The notes under the pieces: generated by a model
Databases searched by the model: none
What the model saw: only the letters and a program-made list of their open reading frames with translations
Told to the model about the DNA's origin: nothing
Origin: Anthopleura xanthogrammica
Taxonomy: Eukaryota > Cnidaria > Anthozoa > Actiniaria > Actiniidae
Reading direction: 5' to 3'
Length of the DNA stretch: 64,000 bases
Assembly: GCA_964019055.1 (NCBI GenBank)
Contig: OZ025207.1
Span: forward strand, 4,529,501-4,593,500
Position numbers and translations under genes: made by a program
In this document: positions 35,101 through 46,598 of the stretch, one piece after another
Numbering within the stretch: the first letter of the stretch is position 1
Layout of the letters: every line of letters begins with the position of its first letter

Positions 35101-38100
35101 TGGTCTGAAATGGGCAAAACAAAGGCCCAAGCTAAGGAGGCCTATTGCTAAGTTAAGCGAGGTCCCACATTGATTGATCTAATACATTACGCCATTACCT
35201 GAGGGTACCTAGAGTCTCATCATAGTTGATATCAGCAGGTGACAAAGCGGCAATCATGATAGTTTTACTGTTTCCACCCAAAGCATTCTGCAAGAGTTTT
35301 GTTAATGCTGAATCTCGATAAGGAACCAACACCTTTTTCTTTCCCATAGAGAGGTCAGCCAGTGCAGAGATCACATTACCAAGTGCAGACAATGATTTGT
35401 TGATGTTTGCTCCCTCCTTTAACCTGTCTCCTGTGGCTCCAGTACTGTCAGCCCTTTCACTACCTATCAGTATAGGGGGAGAACAAGAACAAGATATATG
35501 AGGTAATATGCAAAAAAAACTTTTTAAAAAAACTTCACAACGAAAAAAAACCTTCACAATTTTTTTCTTTAAAAGTTTTTTTTTTCATTTGGCAGTTCAA
35601 GATTGTTTTAGCCTGAGCCACCAGTAGTAAAATTTCACCTGCATTTTGGTCATTGACAGGCCGCTATTTTGAGCTCAGAACACAAACTGCTAATTTTGAT
35701 AAAAAGACTTATTTCGATTGTAATGCATAGAATGAAAATTATTATTCATCGTAGAAATGTCATAAATAATACTTAGCATATCCATTTGTCTCAAGATTGA
35801 GTGTCATTTGTGGAAACGACTGCAACATTTCGACTGCAATTTCACTTGTCTTCACCAGGCGATGGTGTAGACATGATGGTGTACACTGAATGGTGCATTT
35901 GTTACAAACTGCTCATCGGATCATCTGTATTGTGATTAGATGGTCGGATCATGTTGAGTGATTGACTGTTTTGTTGTTTTGTCTTCAATGCAGTCGAAAT
36001 GTCAAAACCCTTCCCACAAATGACCCTCAATCATGACGCAAATGGATATGTATCATTTATTAATCTAACACATACCTGCCAAGTCAACCAGGTTAATGAT
36101 ACTACTCTTTTTAGTTTCTTGCCCAGATTCATTCTTTGTAATTTGCTCAAACATGATGGTTACCACAGTGTGTGCACGAGAGCTAGTGGCATTCATTTGA
36201 GTTGCAGCAACAGTTCTATTGGAGGTTCCTAAAGAAGAAACACACATTAATATCATCAGTGTTCAAATGTGAAAACTTCCAGAGAAAGCATGAGTACTGT
36301 TCTCTGATACAGTAGATACCTCTTCTATTAAGCATACCCCTTATTAACGGACACCTTTCATTTAACAGACAACTAGTTACACAATAAGAAAATCATAATA
36401 ACTTATAGTTACTGTTAAACAAACCTCTATTCAGCAGACACCAGGCAAGGTCTGATCCTGAAGATGTCTGCTTAATAGAGGTACTACTAACTGCCATTTA
36501 ATCATGGTAATTTGTGGGTTGTTTAATGATAATTTCTCAGGTTTTTAACAAAAAAAAAATTAAATGCTGTTTCACAGTTATTTGTCTGTATTTTATCGGC
36601 CATTTCATGGCCATTTGTCAGGCGTTTAACAGTACGTAATTTGTTGGCTGTTTAACAGCGATTTATGGTTTAAACCTTGGCAATTTGTTGGTTAGGTGTT
36701 GATGCTTTGTCGGTTGGATAATGGCCATTGAATGACCGGCTGTTGGCTATGTTGGCTAATACTGGGTACTATTCTACACTTTTACTAACCATCACATCCC
36801 TGCATGTATGTACATGGTTTGGAAACACAAATTTACCTTCATCTGTCCTGGCTTCAATTTCTTTGTAGCTACCCACAGCCACCTTTTTAAGGCCTTGAAC
36901 AAAGAAAGAATTTTCCTTTGGGTTTTGACGAATCTGGAAAGAAAAAGAAATTATTTTAGAATTTCATAAGCAACAAACCTTTTTTCTTTAATTTGGGCAC
37001 TCCTCCCAAGGCCCTAGCCACCCTAGCCACACTTTCAGAAAATGATTTATCTAAGATGCAAGGCAGCAATTTCTGGCCCCTCCCCTCATTTAAGCACCAT
37101 GCAATATGGCCACGGCCTGTAAGTCTCCCCTCCCCTATGGGAAAGGTGTATTATTGAAATTAATGTAAGGTGTTTTTTCTGAAACCACAAAAAAAGAAAA
37201 AAAAGAAAATACTTATATTGTTTACCTGTAGACCACCTTTTGGATTATCCTTGGAAAGCAAGTCACGGACTTGTTCATTATAGATCTCCAACATACTGAA
37301 AGTAACTTGAAATTTCTGGGTAAAAAGACAAGAAATGTGGTTAACAAAAAATGGTAGGAAAAGTGGGTATTTGTATTGGAAGTTCTAGAAGAGAAGTATA
37401 CACAGGCTGCCCCATGATGCAACGTGTTCTGCAACTCCGAAAGGGCTAATACTCACAACTGATGTGTCAGTGTTGGCTTCAATTCTCTTAAACAGCTCAT
37501 CACAAGTAATAGGCACAATTCCCCTGGAAATAAGCAAAAATAAAATGAATCAATTGCACATGAATGAATGAATGATGATGATGCTGCTGCTGATACTGAT
37601 GCTGATGATGCTGCTGCTGCTGTTGCTGATGATGATGATAACAACATCTTTATTTAACGAGGGTATTACACGAAATAGTGTAAAAACACTAATAAACTTG
37701 TGGCCCTCACAAAAAATGAATGATCGGGGAGCACATATCTTGTTTGTGCTCAGAAAGGAATCACTACTCTCTGGGCTCTCTGGTTTGACTTCCTTGATTC
37801 AGGCATAGGGGGCTTCTCCCCCCCCCTCCCCCCCCCCCCCCCCATAAAAAACACTATTTTTCATATTTATTTCTTACTTGTTAACTCCATAGCCGACCAT
37901 GGAGTAGGACTTGCCAGCTCCAGTTTGCCCATATGCAAACAAAGAGCAGTTAAAACCTACAAAACATAAATATCATATAGTCATATGGTCTTGAAGGTTT
38001 TCTCTCAGGACAAAGTTTTCCAGCCCACCCTTTCTTTGATTCCTGGATCTGCCCCTGATTTCCCTAAGCCAAAGCTAGAAAAAAAGAAAACTTTAAAATT

Positions 38101-40733
38101 CCAAAATAATATTTTTAGGAAAATTCCAAGAGTACCATGACCCTCTAGTATCAATTTGCTCAACCGAGGCACCGTAGAGACAGGGGGCTTTGGGGGCCCC
38201 TATACATTTTTAGCCAAAAACTATTTTTCTGCTATGATTAGCCTAAAGCTTTGACATAAATTGATAAATAAGTTGCAATTGCCCCTCAAAACCATGGTAC
38301 TGGAAGTTACACTCCCAAGAACCTTAATTTCCAAATTTTCAGGGAAGTGGGGCATTTCCCCAGACTCCCCAAATTAGCCCCCCCCCCCCCCCCCTGCCAC
38401 TCAAAACTATGTTCCAGGATCCCTGCAACTTAAAAAGAGTCTTTAAGATTACCATTCCTTCATATACCCCTGTTTACTTTATGGGGGGATGAGTGGGTGG
38501 ATATTGTACCTGGATTATTTAGTCAATTATAATTGGTTCAACTTCAAGTGTATTGGTGACAATTAAGACAATTAAAATAAAATCATTCAACTTTGTGAAG
38601 AATAGCGACAAAAAAAAAAAGACAAAAAAAAAAGTAGAATTAAAAAATCTAATATGTTTAGAAATGTTTCATGAACATCTGTTAATCTCAAACTCTAAGG
38701 AAAGAAAGTAGGAAAAAACCAGAATTTACATTTTCCTTTGTTTGTATAGCCAACACAACAGGATTCATTGAAGCACTGTTTAAACATTGATGTCATAATT
38801 AGCATGGATTTTCAATTATGTTACAGTTTTTTAAAATAAAAGACTGTTTCAATCTTGGTTATAAGATATCAAAGTTACAAGAAGAAGGAGAGCTGATGGT
38901 ACTCACATCATGAGAGATAGCAAAGTATTTTAGATGGAACACTTAAATGCCATCCAGAGGTACTAAACATGGCTACGACAAGACACTATGTAAATGAAAC
39001 CATGTAAATACAAGCCTGCTGCAATTAGGTTTCTCATAAAGCGACACAGCACTCAATAGCTATTTACTTTTTCAAGTCCAACAAGGAAACCAAGGCTTTA
39101 AAAATACTGATTAACGATTCATTTTATAACATTTTGTTTCATTATGAGCAGAAGCAGGATGTTTTGACATTTCATTTTGTCTCCCCTTTGGTAATTTTGA
39201 TTCATAATTGTTGAATACTGAGTAACAGAAAGACGAAACAAATAACTATTTTCCTTGTCAATCAATTATTTATCTCTTAATTCTTCCAGACAACTCCACT
39301 TCATCAAAAAAAAACTACAATTTTAATTAAATATACAGTATATAGCAAGACTAATGCACAGAACACTACATTCATTCCTCGACTTTCTTTAGCTACTTTA
39401 TGAATGCAAAGTTAATGGGAAAAATGATGAAAAACAAGTTGATAAACATTTGAAAACAATTAACGTTCAACTACAACTTTCCATTATTTTTCCCTTTTCT
39501 TGAAACATATCAAATGTTAGTACAACACTGTGCAAATGACATTTGAGCGAAAAGTTCCTGAATCAAAGCTAGATAGTTTGTTTATTCCCCCTTTGCCAGG
39601 AGTTTGTTTTTCGATGCTCTTGAATGCGCAAAATTCAATTTAGTTTTTTCTTTAAAGCAAACATTAACAAAAACATGAAAATTAAACGAACGAAGTACAA
39701 ATAATTTTCACTGTAAAGACATATAAACAATCTTTCTTACCTTCAAAGGCATTTTTCAGTACACCAGCTCCAAGATCATCGTAAACCGTCCTCTGGTCAG
39801 CATATTTGTCATTGGCAGGGAGCAAATATCCCTTTTCATCCTCCTTAAATCCATCGTGAGACCTGCATCGAATAAAACATCTTGTCACCTCAACACTTAT
39901 CACTTTGACAACAGAGATCTCATGAAAATATGGCTGAACTTAAGAAACATTAAGTGACATTTATATATTAGAAAGTTTGGAGTATAGAAATACAACTACT
40001 ATCTCGTTGCTAAACAATAATATATTCATTAGTTTATAAAGTACTGTTGGTAACTAGGCTAGAATCAAAGGATACTAGACAAGGAATATTGTAACAAGAA
40101 AGCCACTAAGCTGCCAAATACGAAGAATCACTACTCACCAGTATGAAAAATCAAACGTGAACTAAAAGGAAAAGAGAATAAAGAAAATTAATATTTTCAA
40201 GAAAATATATTTTTTGGATCAGATTAATTAATTAAGCGAGTTCTCCTCAATGGGGTGCGAATATCATACGACAAATTTGTCAAAATATGGCAGAGGTTCA
40301 AAATGGCTTACCTCCTTTGGAGCGACTCCTGTAAAAATATAACACAGAAAACATATTTTAGAATATACAGAAAGAAATCTCGGATTGTAAAAGATGGTTT
40401 TCTATGTATTTGGAAATGTCAACATTCCTAAAACTCTTGGAAGAAATGTTACCTGGTGTCTCTGGATCGCGGATTTGGGTTAAAGCGCCTATCATGTCGA
40501 GACAACATTTTGAACCACGATCTTTTTCTCTGCAAAAAGAAATCAGGATTAATCTTTGAAGCAGAATGAATGAATATGAATGAAGAAATTCAATACGCGT
40601 AGTACCTGGAATTGAAAGGCCGGACTCGAACGGCTACCTTAACCCTACGGAGATAAAAATATACCCCAACTTTAGGTAAAAAAACTATCGAGAAAAATTC
40701 AAGTTCGCGAGATACTTACGCTTCTCCAGACAT
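23120..40733 (-). CDS. KIF28: Kinesin-3 family motor, KIF28/KLP-6 type (27 coding exons, 990 aa)
   Basis: Plus-end-directed microtubule motor of the kinesin-3 family. Exons from the start, high to low coordinate: 40720-40733, 40606-40644, 40453-40529, 40312-40328, 40139-40161, 39741-39862, 37878-37956, 37457-37523, 37226-37315, 36837-36933, 36076-36228, 35199-35463, 33919-34088, 33346-33434, 32716-32851, 31721-31784, 31231-31373, 30068-30214, 29631-29718, 29422-29481, 27689-27776, 27165-27335, 26056-26178, 25264-25533, 24495-24650, 23819-23947, 23120-23215. Phases are consistent throughout and the total is 2973 nt. The protein starts [18 protein letters not shown]. It has P-loop GQTGAGKS (residues 107-114), switch I SSRAH (224-228), switch II DLAGSE (257-262), an FHA region about 458-560 (PHIINLNED to GSNHMYYL), and a kinesin-3 DPFWED segment. 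Length and the [12 protein letters not shown] segment point to KIF28P/KLP-6 rather than KIF1. The last residues are CNLM. Confidence 0.93.
23470..23770. repeat. Repeat rich in TTCCCTGAC in the last kinesin intron
   Basis: The motif ttccctgac or ccctgac recurs at least six times. Ends aattgaaacagagttccc and tgggaaccctg suggest weak terminal inversion. Non-coding. Confidence 0.55.
24280..24446 (-). mobile_element. SINE-like copy 1 (tRNA-derived head)
   Basis: Same family as 56.37 kb, reversed. It reads from attggaatttagaagttgat through cctcgaaacacaggagagaa to the head near 24445. The B-box region is ctcgaccccaggtcg. Confidence 0.7.
26268..26680. mobile_element. Family P foldback, uninterrupted copy
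   Basis: Ends gactactttgacgatgcggc and gccgcatcgtcgaagtagtc; the next bases ggccattttgg face caagatggcc. This copy holds the empty site for family A. It lies in the intron between kinesin exons 24 and 23. Confidence 0.8.
27455..27622 (-). mobile_element. SINE-like copy 2
   Basis: Best-kept B-box of the minus copies (GGGTTTGAGTCCCACC on the minus strand), followed by the shared tail sequence in reverse (accctcgaagcacaggacag). It lies between kinesin exons 22 and 21. Confidence 0.7.
27821..28045. mobile_element. Family H1 fragments, tandem halves
   Basis: Two successive copies of ccctgc(g/a)ccatcttgaaa with gcatcgaag and caatgatagagacctttt, about 100 bp apart, in a kinesin intron. Confidence 0.65.
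28536..28782. mobile_element. Family H2 foldback, uninserted copy
   Basis: Begins aggcaatg and ends cacattggct, flanked by AT on both sides. The interior matches 17703-17949 (attactctgttatttc, aaaattgtcagatgaa). Confidence 0.8.
29185..29325. mobile_element. Palindrome of about 140 bp
   Basis: gtctatatactgtgatataa at the left and ttatatcacagtatatagac at the right; inner gagcaggagagaagtc faces gacttctcgagtgctc. Confidence 0.85.
30340..30510 (-). mobile_element. SINE-like copy 3
   Basis: Shares ttggaatttagaagttgatt, aaaaccctcgaagcacagga and aacaaacaactctcctcaca with the other copies; the head is decayed. It lies just upstream (minus sense) of kinesin exon 18. Confidence 0.65.
30830..31005. mobile_element. 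Family B foldback, copy 1
   Basis: ttttcccatttcagaccacg at the left faces catggtctgaaatgggaaaa at the right, ending ggtct then AT. It carries the uninterrupted centre (gttaaacaaag) that serves as empty site for the 46.1 kb copy. Confidence 0.8.
31011..31216. mobile_element. Foldback element abutting family B
   Basis: ggcccgttcacacacacgat at the left faces atcgcccatgtgaacaggc at the right; inner ctgcggcgattttt faces aaaaatcgctgcaa-type sequence. It ends about 15 bp from kinesin exon 17 (31231). Confidence 0.75.
32112..32337. mobile_element. Foldback element
   Basis: cagggcttcaagtggctcta at the left faces tagggacacttgaagccctg at the right. Confidence 0.7.
32405..32672. mobile_element. Poly-G-containing foldback
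   Basis: gcgtagggagg with a G run at the left; cctcgctacgcccctgg at the right, with gtgcccccc on both sides of the centre. Confidence 0.65.
33052..33228. mobile_element. Family A foldback, copy 2
   Basis: Arms share gacatttcaacggcttgt (left) and acaagccgttgaaatgtc (right), with gattctcagtattctgca at the left end. The right end is cag followed by TA; the left flank is mutated. Confidence 0.8.
34263..34625. repeat. GGAT/GGTG tetranucleotide minisatellite
   Basis: About 360 nt of ggat and ggtg units with larger near-repeats such as gatggatgagtaaatggata occurring twice. It lies in the kinesin intron beside the nested elements. Confidence 0.9.
34795..35079. mobile_element. Family C element inserted in family B
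   Basis: ggacccctttcacttgacgt to gctgcaaggggtc, flanked by TAT on both sides. The relative at 46.4 kb reads cttattctcaag without it. It is itself split at 34858-35020. Confidence 0.8.
34858..35020. mobile_element. Family B inner element inserted in family C
   Basis: agaccttttcagcttcg to gaagctaaaaaggtct, with AT on each side. The empty family C copies read gagaattgg at this point. Confidence 0.82.
37569..37640. repeat. GATGATGCTGCTG low-complexity stretch
   Basis: Irregular GAT/GCT trinucleotides in the kinesin intron upstream of exon 8. Confidence 0.75.
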
Positions 40734-42828
40734 CGTGGAAGAAGATCAACTCTCCCTTTATTGTACCAGTGTTTTATACCTCTATTCTGTGTAAATTCAA
40801 AGCGGTTGCAGCTACAAACTTTGACTTCGGCAAATTGCCGTGCCGTGGGCGAACATGGATTGTAAGGAAAACTGCCAGACAGGAGGGGAACGAAGGGTGA
40901 CATTTAGGTTACTGACACGGGGAGGGGTGACGAGAATTCTTGTTCCGTATTCTATTTTAGTTGTCATCGGACAGATTTATGTCATAAAAAATTGCGTAAG
41001 GTCATAATTATTTTCGCGTTTGTCTGTTTGATCAGAACGTCCATACGGTTCTTAGAATTGGCTAGCAATCTTTGATTTGAGAGCTGTAAAACTCGGGATT
41101 TCTGTAAGCGGAGTACACAAAACTTTACCGGTATTTAAGAAACAAATAAGAAAAGATTCACTTTTATAATTTAAGTAGATGGTTTCATTACATGTTTAAC
41201 CTCTGCTGTATCGTTTCAAAAACGTTTTGTTAAAAAAATCCGAATGCTAAAGAAAATACCGCAGATTTGAAATCTCATCACGACCCTGAAAAAAATTATT
41301 TTTCTAAGCTTAGGATATAGGAAGATACATTACAAATCATAATAAAATATAAGTTGATTTGACAATTCCTGAGAGTGCCGACGTCTGGGGTCGTGAAAAA
41401 AGCCTTAAAAAAAATCCAAACAATTCGTTAAGTGTTTTGAAAGGCAGCACCATTAAGGCACCCCCCTGGAGCTAAGATACCATCCAAGAATACGTCGCCA
41501 TGGCTACGTGGAGTATTGACCCATAACAGTCATATTACACAATAGGTGTTGGCATTCCGGAGTTGTTACAGAGACTTTGCATAGTTTTAGTTACTTTGTG
41601 AAACAAATATCACGTTTGAAAAAGAAGGCAAGAGATTATGGACTTTTTTTTTTCAAAATACTGGAAATATGGTTGACCGTTTTTCCAATTCCCCGATGCC
41701 AAAGCGATAAATAGGAGCTAGACTGAAAGCATGGTCTATTGAGCATGCTTATAAATATACACAAGTACCTTAATGGAGAATAAAAGTATTTTTTTTATGG
41801 CATAAATAAAAGGGCAAGTTTTTTCTCCAAGAAATTTTTCTCCAGGCATCGTAGTAAATTAATAATTTATTAAGAAAATCTGGATTCAGTTAAATGAATA
41901 AACATGAGTGTGAACATAAAAATATATTAAACAATGGTGATTTAATGCCATTAACACCTTCAAATTAGCCAAAAGATATGTGAAAATTAAATTAATGATC
42001 TAGGATATTCATTGAAACTCAGTTTAAATAAAGAATATAGTAAACTGGAAAACAATGAAATTTTTTTGTGTGGAAATTATAAATGAAAAATGGCATTCGA
42101 TAAGAAAGACCTCATCAAAATATCATAAATGTTTTGGAATGACAGATCAGCTTTAATTGAAAAAGAAAATTGGAAATTTGTTGTTATGCATAAACATTGG
42201 TTATGCTTATCAAAAATTAATGATGGATTATTGAACACATAGGAAGTGTGAAGATTGGTAATATCATCAACATTTTCAAGTCTCAGTTCCTATTTTAGTC
42301 TTATGTCTAAAAGTTTAGTATAACTTTAAGTATTATTCAAATCTATTCTATTCCTATGCAAATTTTCAAGCATTTGTCACTTCTGTAAGGGTCATGTCAC
42401 TAAGCTACTTGACTATTATTCCATATAGCTTTATGCACTAGTCAAGTGAAACCCCCTGACCCCCAGGACATGACAGGGAATTTAACACAGGGATTTCATT
42501 AAAATTTCAAGTAAGCAGATGGATTACATAATATAGACGGCTGTATCAATGAAGGGGCCAAACAATTGGGATTTGGAATGGCAAAAGTAGGCAGCTCAGA
42601 TATGGAAAGTAGATGCCGGATTTCGCCAGTTGCCGGCTTCTAAAGAAATGCCTGTTAACATCGGCATAGTGTTAATGTCAGCACTTTCCCCTACTCCCCG
42701 GGGAAAGATCTGCTGTTAAAATTGTTAAAGTTGAGCTGTAAAAATTATCAAAACTGTTTATAATATTAAAGTATGCATTGAATTGCCGGTACCCACGCAT
42801 TCACTCTGGCAGATGCACGTTAAAGTGC

Positions 42829-43265
42829 CTATCAACTCTGAAATTTTAGTTTGAAAATCACTTCTACATGTAGGGTATATAACAATGGCACAGTTTCACA
42901 GGATATGGACTTCTCATTGCAGAGATATAAAGGTTTCAAATTCAAAAATGCAAATGAAATGACATTGACCAAGATACTTGTCCTTTTTTCTTGAATGTGT
43001 TTTACTACCAGTGACTTTCAAGTAAACTCACCAAAACTCTACTACGACATATTTTGGTAATAAAAATCATTTATTAATTGAAAACTGGCATTACCTCTTA
43101 CAGGACAGTAATTTCATATTTTAAATGAATCCTGGGTTGACGTCATCTCATTTGCATTTTTAAATTTTAGAGACCATAATATCCTGCAAAACCCTACCAT
43201 TGTATTATACACTACATGTAGAAGTGATTTTCAAACTTAACCATCAGAATTGATAGGCACTTTAA
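42829..43265. mobile_element. Family F foldback, copy 1
   Basis: Ends ttaaagtgcctatcaactct and attgataggcactttaa; inner gtttgaaaatcacttctaca faces gtagaagtgattttcaaac. About 437 bp. Confidence 0.85.
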
Positions 43266-43977
43266 ATACCCGGTCTTTGCTGAGTTCATTCCACACCATA
43301 TAGCTGGGTTTCAATCAGCTGATAAAAGTCTTTGAATCTCATTGTCTGCTCCGAATGGTGGTCAAACACTGACCATCATGTGATGTCAACCAGAAAGAAT
43401 TCTATTAAAAACTTGTGATTCAGCTGATGAACATTCCGCATGATACAGGAAATGACGTCAAGTGAAACCCAGCTGTACCAGGGGTCAAGGACTTCAATTG
43501 ACCAGTGAATTTACTTTTAAATGGAAACACTAAGAGAGAGGATGTAAAGTATGGACTGTTAGCTAACTATAAGATATAGTCTACCTTGATACACGTTATA
43601 CTGTCATCACATTACTTTTCTACTCTGAACTATAATGCTATCTTCATTTACCTATGTATAAAAATAGAGTCAAAGTTAAAAACAAAAGAAAAAGACAAAA
43701 ACACTGAATACATAAAGGGTAAATACTTTATTATAAGATATGTACAAAAATATGAAAGTGCTTCTATTATATGGATCAGGAAAACAACTCGCTGTAATTA
43801 ATATTAAACTAATATTATACAAAATGTTAATTTCATACCTATTCTAATTTAACATGCTATAAATGAAATTTGAAATGGTCAGGAACCAAAAGTATGTAAT
43901 TCTAGAGTGTAAAAATCAATCTGTGAAGAGTTTTTAGTGGTAAATTCGCATCAATGTTATGTAATGTATGTAATTCA

Positions 43978-44578
43978 TGGTTCCGACTCCTCCTTAGTTA
44001 CCGTTGCTATGTCCCACAAGCTCAACAAAAACACCTTTCCCGAATTGGCTTGAATGACCACAGAACAATAAGCCAGTTCAAAGTTTAAGAATCGTTTTCA
44101 GTGCACATGCAATTTTATCCCAAATTTCTCACCTTCGTTTGTTTAATTAAAAACAAAGGAAGGTTTAAACAAAGAAGGTGAGAAATTCGGGATAAAATCA
44201 CATGCGCACTAAAAACGATTCTTAAGCTTTGAACTGGCTTATAGATTCAAGGTGAGACTGGAGTAGACAAAATGCAGGGAATGTATGGATTTGAAAACTT
44301 CAGCCTGGACTTTTGTTCTGTGGCCAGTCAAGCGAATTCAGGAAAGGTGTATTAGCTAGATTATCTCGGAATTTAAAAATCTGATCACGGAAAATTGATT
44401 ATAAGTTGTTTTAATTGTTTACTGTTTGGTGAAAATAAAAGAAAATTGCTTTGTAATCCTTGTAGTAGTACTCTTTAAAACAAATACTGTGTAGTTATTT
44501 TTGGGACAAGATTTTAATTCCACTGTGAAAACTGCTGCAACGGTGATTGGTTCACTATTGTCGGAGTCGGAACTATGA
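43978..44578. mobile_element. Large foldback containing a smaller one
   Basis: Outer ends catggttccgactcc and ggagtcggaactatg. The next arm pair contains aatgaccacagaaca and tgttctgtggccagt. The inner element is listed separately. Confidence 0.7.
44069..44241. mobile_element. Near-perfect foldback nested in the 44 kb element
   Basis: aagccagttcaaagtttaag at the left faces cttaagctttgaactggctt at the right; inner tttctcaccttcgtttg faces caaagaaggtgagaaa. Arms about 75 bp, loop about 20 bp. Confidence 0.85.
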
Positions 44579-45860
44579 ATATGAAAAGTTGATCTGTATT
44601 GTCATTTAATATGGTACATTGAAGGAGCTGTCGTAAAGCCCAGTCAGATTGGATGCAAACATTGTATATTATTTATCAAATGTCCAAAATTAGAATTTTA
44701 TGCTTGAAATTGGAGTAAGTTTGATTGAGAAAATTTAGTATGTTAAAGTTGAATGCGAATGAGGAAGATTCTGTAGCTGATTTACAGACTTTCTCAGTTC
44801 TAGGTGACTGATTTTTATTGTGTTTTCCTTACCACCATTGTTAATTTCATTGCTACAAGCTGATCAAGACAACAATTGGGACATGGAAATCGAGCAAGAC
44901 ACTACCATCAACCAAACAATTGTTCCGTACTTTTACCGACTCTGATTGACAGCAGTGTATTGCCCGATTTCCCTGTTGCGCCTGTTGTTTTGATCAGCCA
45001 TAACAATAAAAACAATGGTAATTATCTTGATCATTTGATAAGTAATAAAACTTAGGAGTTATTTATAAATAATCTAAATTTGAATAATGTTGTGTATCAG
45101 TATGGAATGACAGGGCAGAAAAAACGGTTTTTGGCCTCTCGTTATAGACAGCTAGAAGCTCAATATTGTGTAAACACCCTCATTTTAGTGACAATGGACA
45201 AAATATCAAATGCGACCAAAATTTAGTGAATGCAGTTTAGAGATATAATGCCTGTACTTTGGGAGAGGTGATATTTTGATCAGCAGAAAAACTGACATTT
45301 TTGTAAAAATATCTTCAAGTGGCTTTACTCTAGATGGAAGGGAATTTGTCACAAGTTTGGAGCAACAATGACAAAAATAAAACACTAGTCTTATAGTTTT
45401 GCCATAATATCACTGCCAAAAAATCATGAAAGTAGCAGGCTTGTCGTTCTTCTGCTCTGTCACAGTTGTGTAATTAATTTTTACGATGCGAATCTCAAAC
45501 GTAATCAGTTTTGATGTACTTGCATGCTTTAATGCACAAACGCATGTCTCAGCATATTAAAGTACTTGGCTAATGTCTAAATTTCAATAGCTGTAGTCAA
45601 GAATTCTTGGTGTTCAAGTGTATTATATATATACAAATTGCCATTTTCCCTGGCAAGCAGCTTCTAAAGGACAAACTTTCACAAACTCAACAAATATTTA
45701 CCGTGCAGACTCTGACCACTCTGGCTTACAACAATTTGTAGAAAGAACAAACTCGAACCAATCAGATTTAACAAGCAATGAAGCTGAGATCTGATTATGT
45801 ATTTGATAGATAACTTGGGGGAATAAACTATAATTTATCAATGAATCAATGTACTAATCA

Positions 45861-46045
45861 GGGCTAAAAATAATGGCTTGTCAGTCGCCGGTCATGATGA
45901 CCAGCCAAATTAGTTTTAACTTGGTCATACCACATTTCTGGCTCAATGTTACTGGTCAAAATGACCGGCAAGGCAATGATTTGACAAGACAAGTTCCAAT
46001 TCTGGCCAGACATTGTCTGTTGACCAGCTGTTATTTTCAGCCCTG
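45861..46045. mobile_element. Family E foldback, copy 1
   Basis: Ends gggctaaaaataatggc and gctgttattttcagccct. The interior has repeated ggtcatgatgaccagcc-type words. Confidence 0.75.
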
Positions 46046-46073
46046 CTAATGTTAGTTCTGCCTTCTCCTGATA

Positions 46074-46458
46074 GACCTTTTTGGCTTGGGCATGTTTTTC
46101 CATTTCAGACCATGTTTTATTCCCTTGAGTATCAATACTTTTGTTTACTGTGTTACTACATATTCTGCGAACCTAGAAATTCCAACGGCTTGTTGTGAAA
46201 TGGGTTTTTAACAGCTGTCAATCAAAACTAATCAGTCAGTACCTTTTATATTTTTGACTGGCGGCAGTAAAAAACCTGTTTCACAACAAGCCAATGGAAT
46301 CTCTGGATTTGCAGAATACGTAAAACCACAGTAACAGTAACTGTTGCACATGAGAAGATACACGAATATGGATACAACTCAAACAAAGAATCTTATTCTC
46401 AAGATAATGACACATGGTCTGAAATGGGAAAACAATATCTGCCAAGCCAAAAAGGTCT
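46074..46458. mobile_element. Family B foldback carrying family A
   Basis: agacctttttggcttgggca at the left end and gccaagccaaaaaggtct at the right, flanked by AT. Interrupted at 46148-46331. Confidence 0.82.
46148..46331. mobile_element. Family A foldback, copy 3, nested in family B
   Basis: Flanked by TA on both sides. The arms hold aattccaacggcttgttgtg and cacaacaagccaatgga. The uninterrupted family B copy at 30.93 kb gives the empty site (tttgtttaacagtt on the minus strand). Confidence 0.82.
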
Positions 46459-46598
46459 ATTGGCTCCAGTTTTCACTGGGCAGAGTTTGCAGAGTAAGGG
46501 TTAGTAGTCTTCACTCATAATTTGGGAATTAAACAAACTCTAGACATACATACTGTGTATCACTCTGTTGTTGAATAGGGTAGCTAACTCTCTCATAT

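Larger units (their letters stand above)
34653..35143. mobile_element. Family B outer element, split by two nested insertions
   Basis: Left part 34653-34794 (agacctctttatc... caaataaatcttat) and right part 35080-35143 (tattctcaagagaatgacac to gaggcct). AT flanks both ends (34651-34652 and 35144-35145). The gap is filled by a family C element. Confidence 0.8.
33919..40733 (-). other. KIF28: Motor-domain exons of the kinesin-3 gene
   Basis: Thirteen exons encode the motor and neck (residues 1 to about 405). Key parts are VAVRVRPF in exon 2 (40606-40644), FDFSYW in exon 5, the P-loop in exon 7 (37878-37956), [12 protein letters not shown] in exon 9, switch I and the start of switch II in exon 11 (36076-36228), and [20 protein letters not shown] plus [20 protein letters not shown] across exons 12-13. 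A basic neck ([11 protein letters not shown]) and a charged helix ([16 protein letters not shown]) follow, then a glycine stretch in exon 13. Switch I reads SSRAH where most kinesins have SSRSH. Confidence 0.92.
40734..46598. other. Intergenic region between kinesin promoter and E2F 3' end
   Basis: No coding exon recognised. It holds the kinesin promoter side, foldback elements at 42.83-43.27, 43.98-44.58, 45.86-46.05 and 46.07-46.46 kb, and otherwise AT-rich sequence. Any E2F 3' UTR would run into the 46.46 kb element. Confidence 0.6.
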
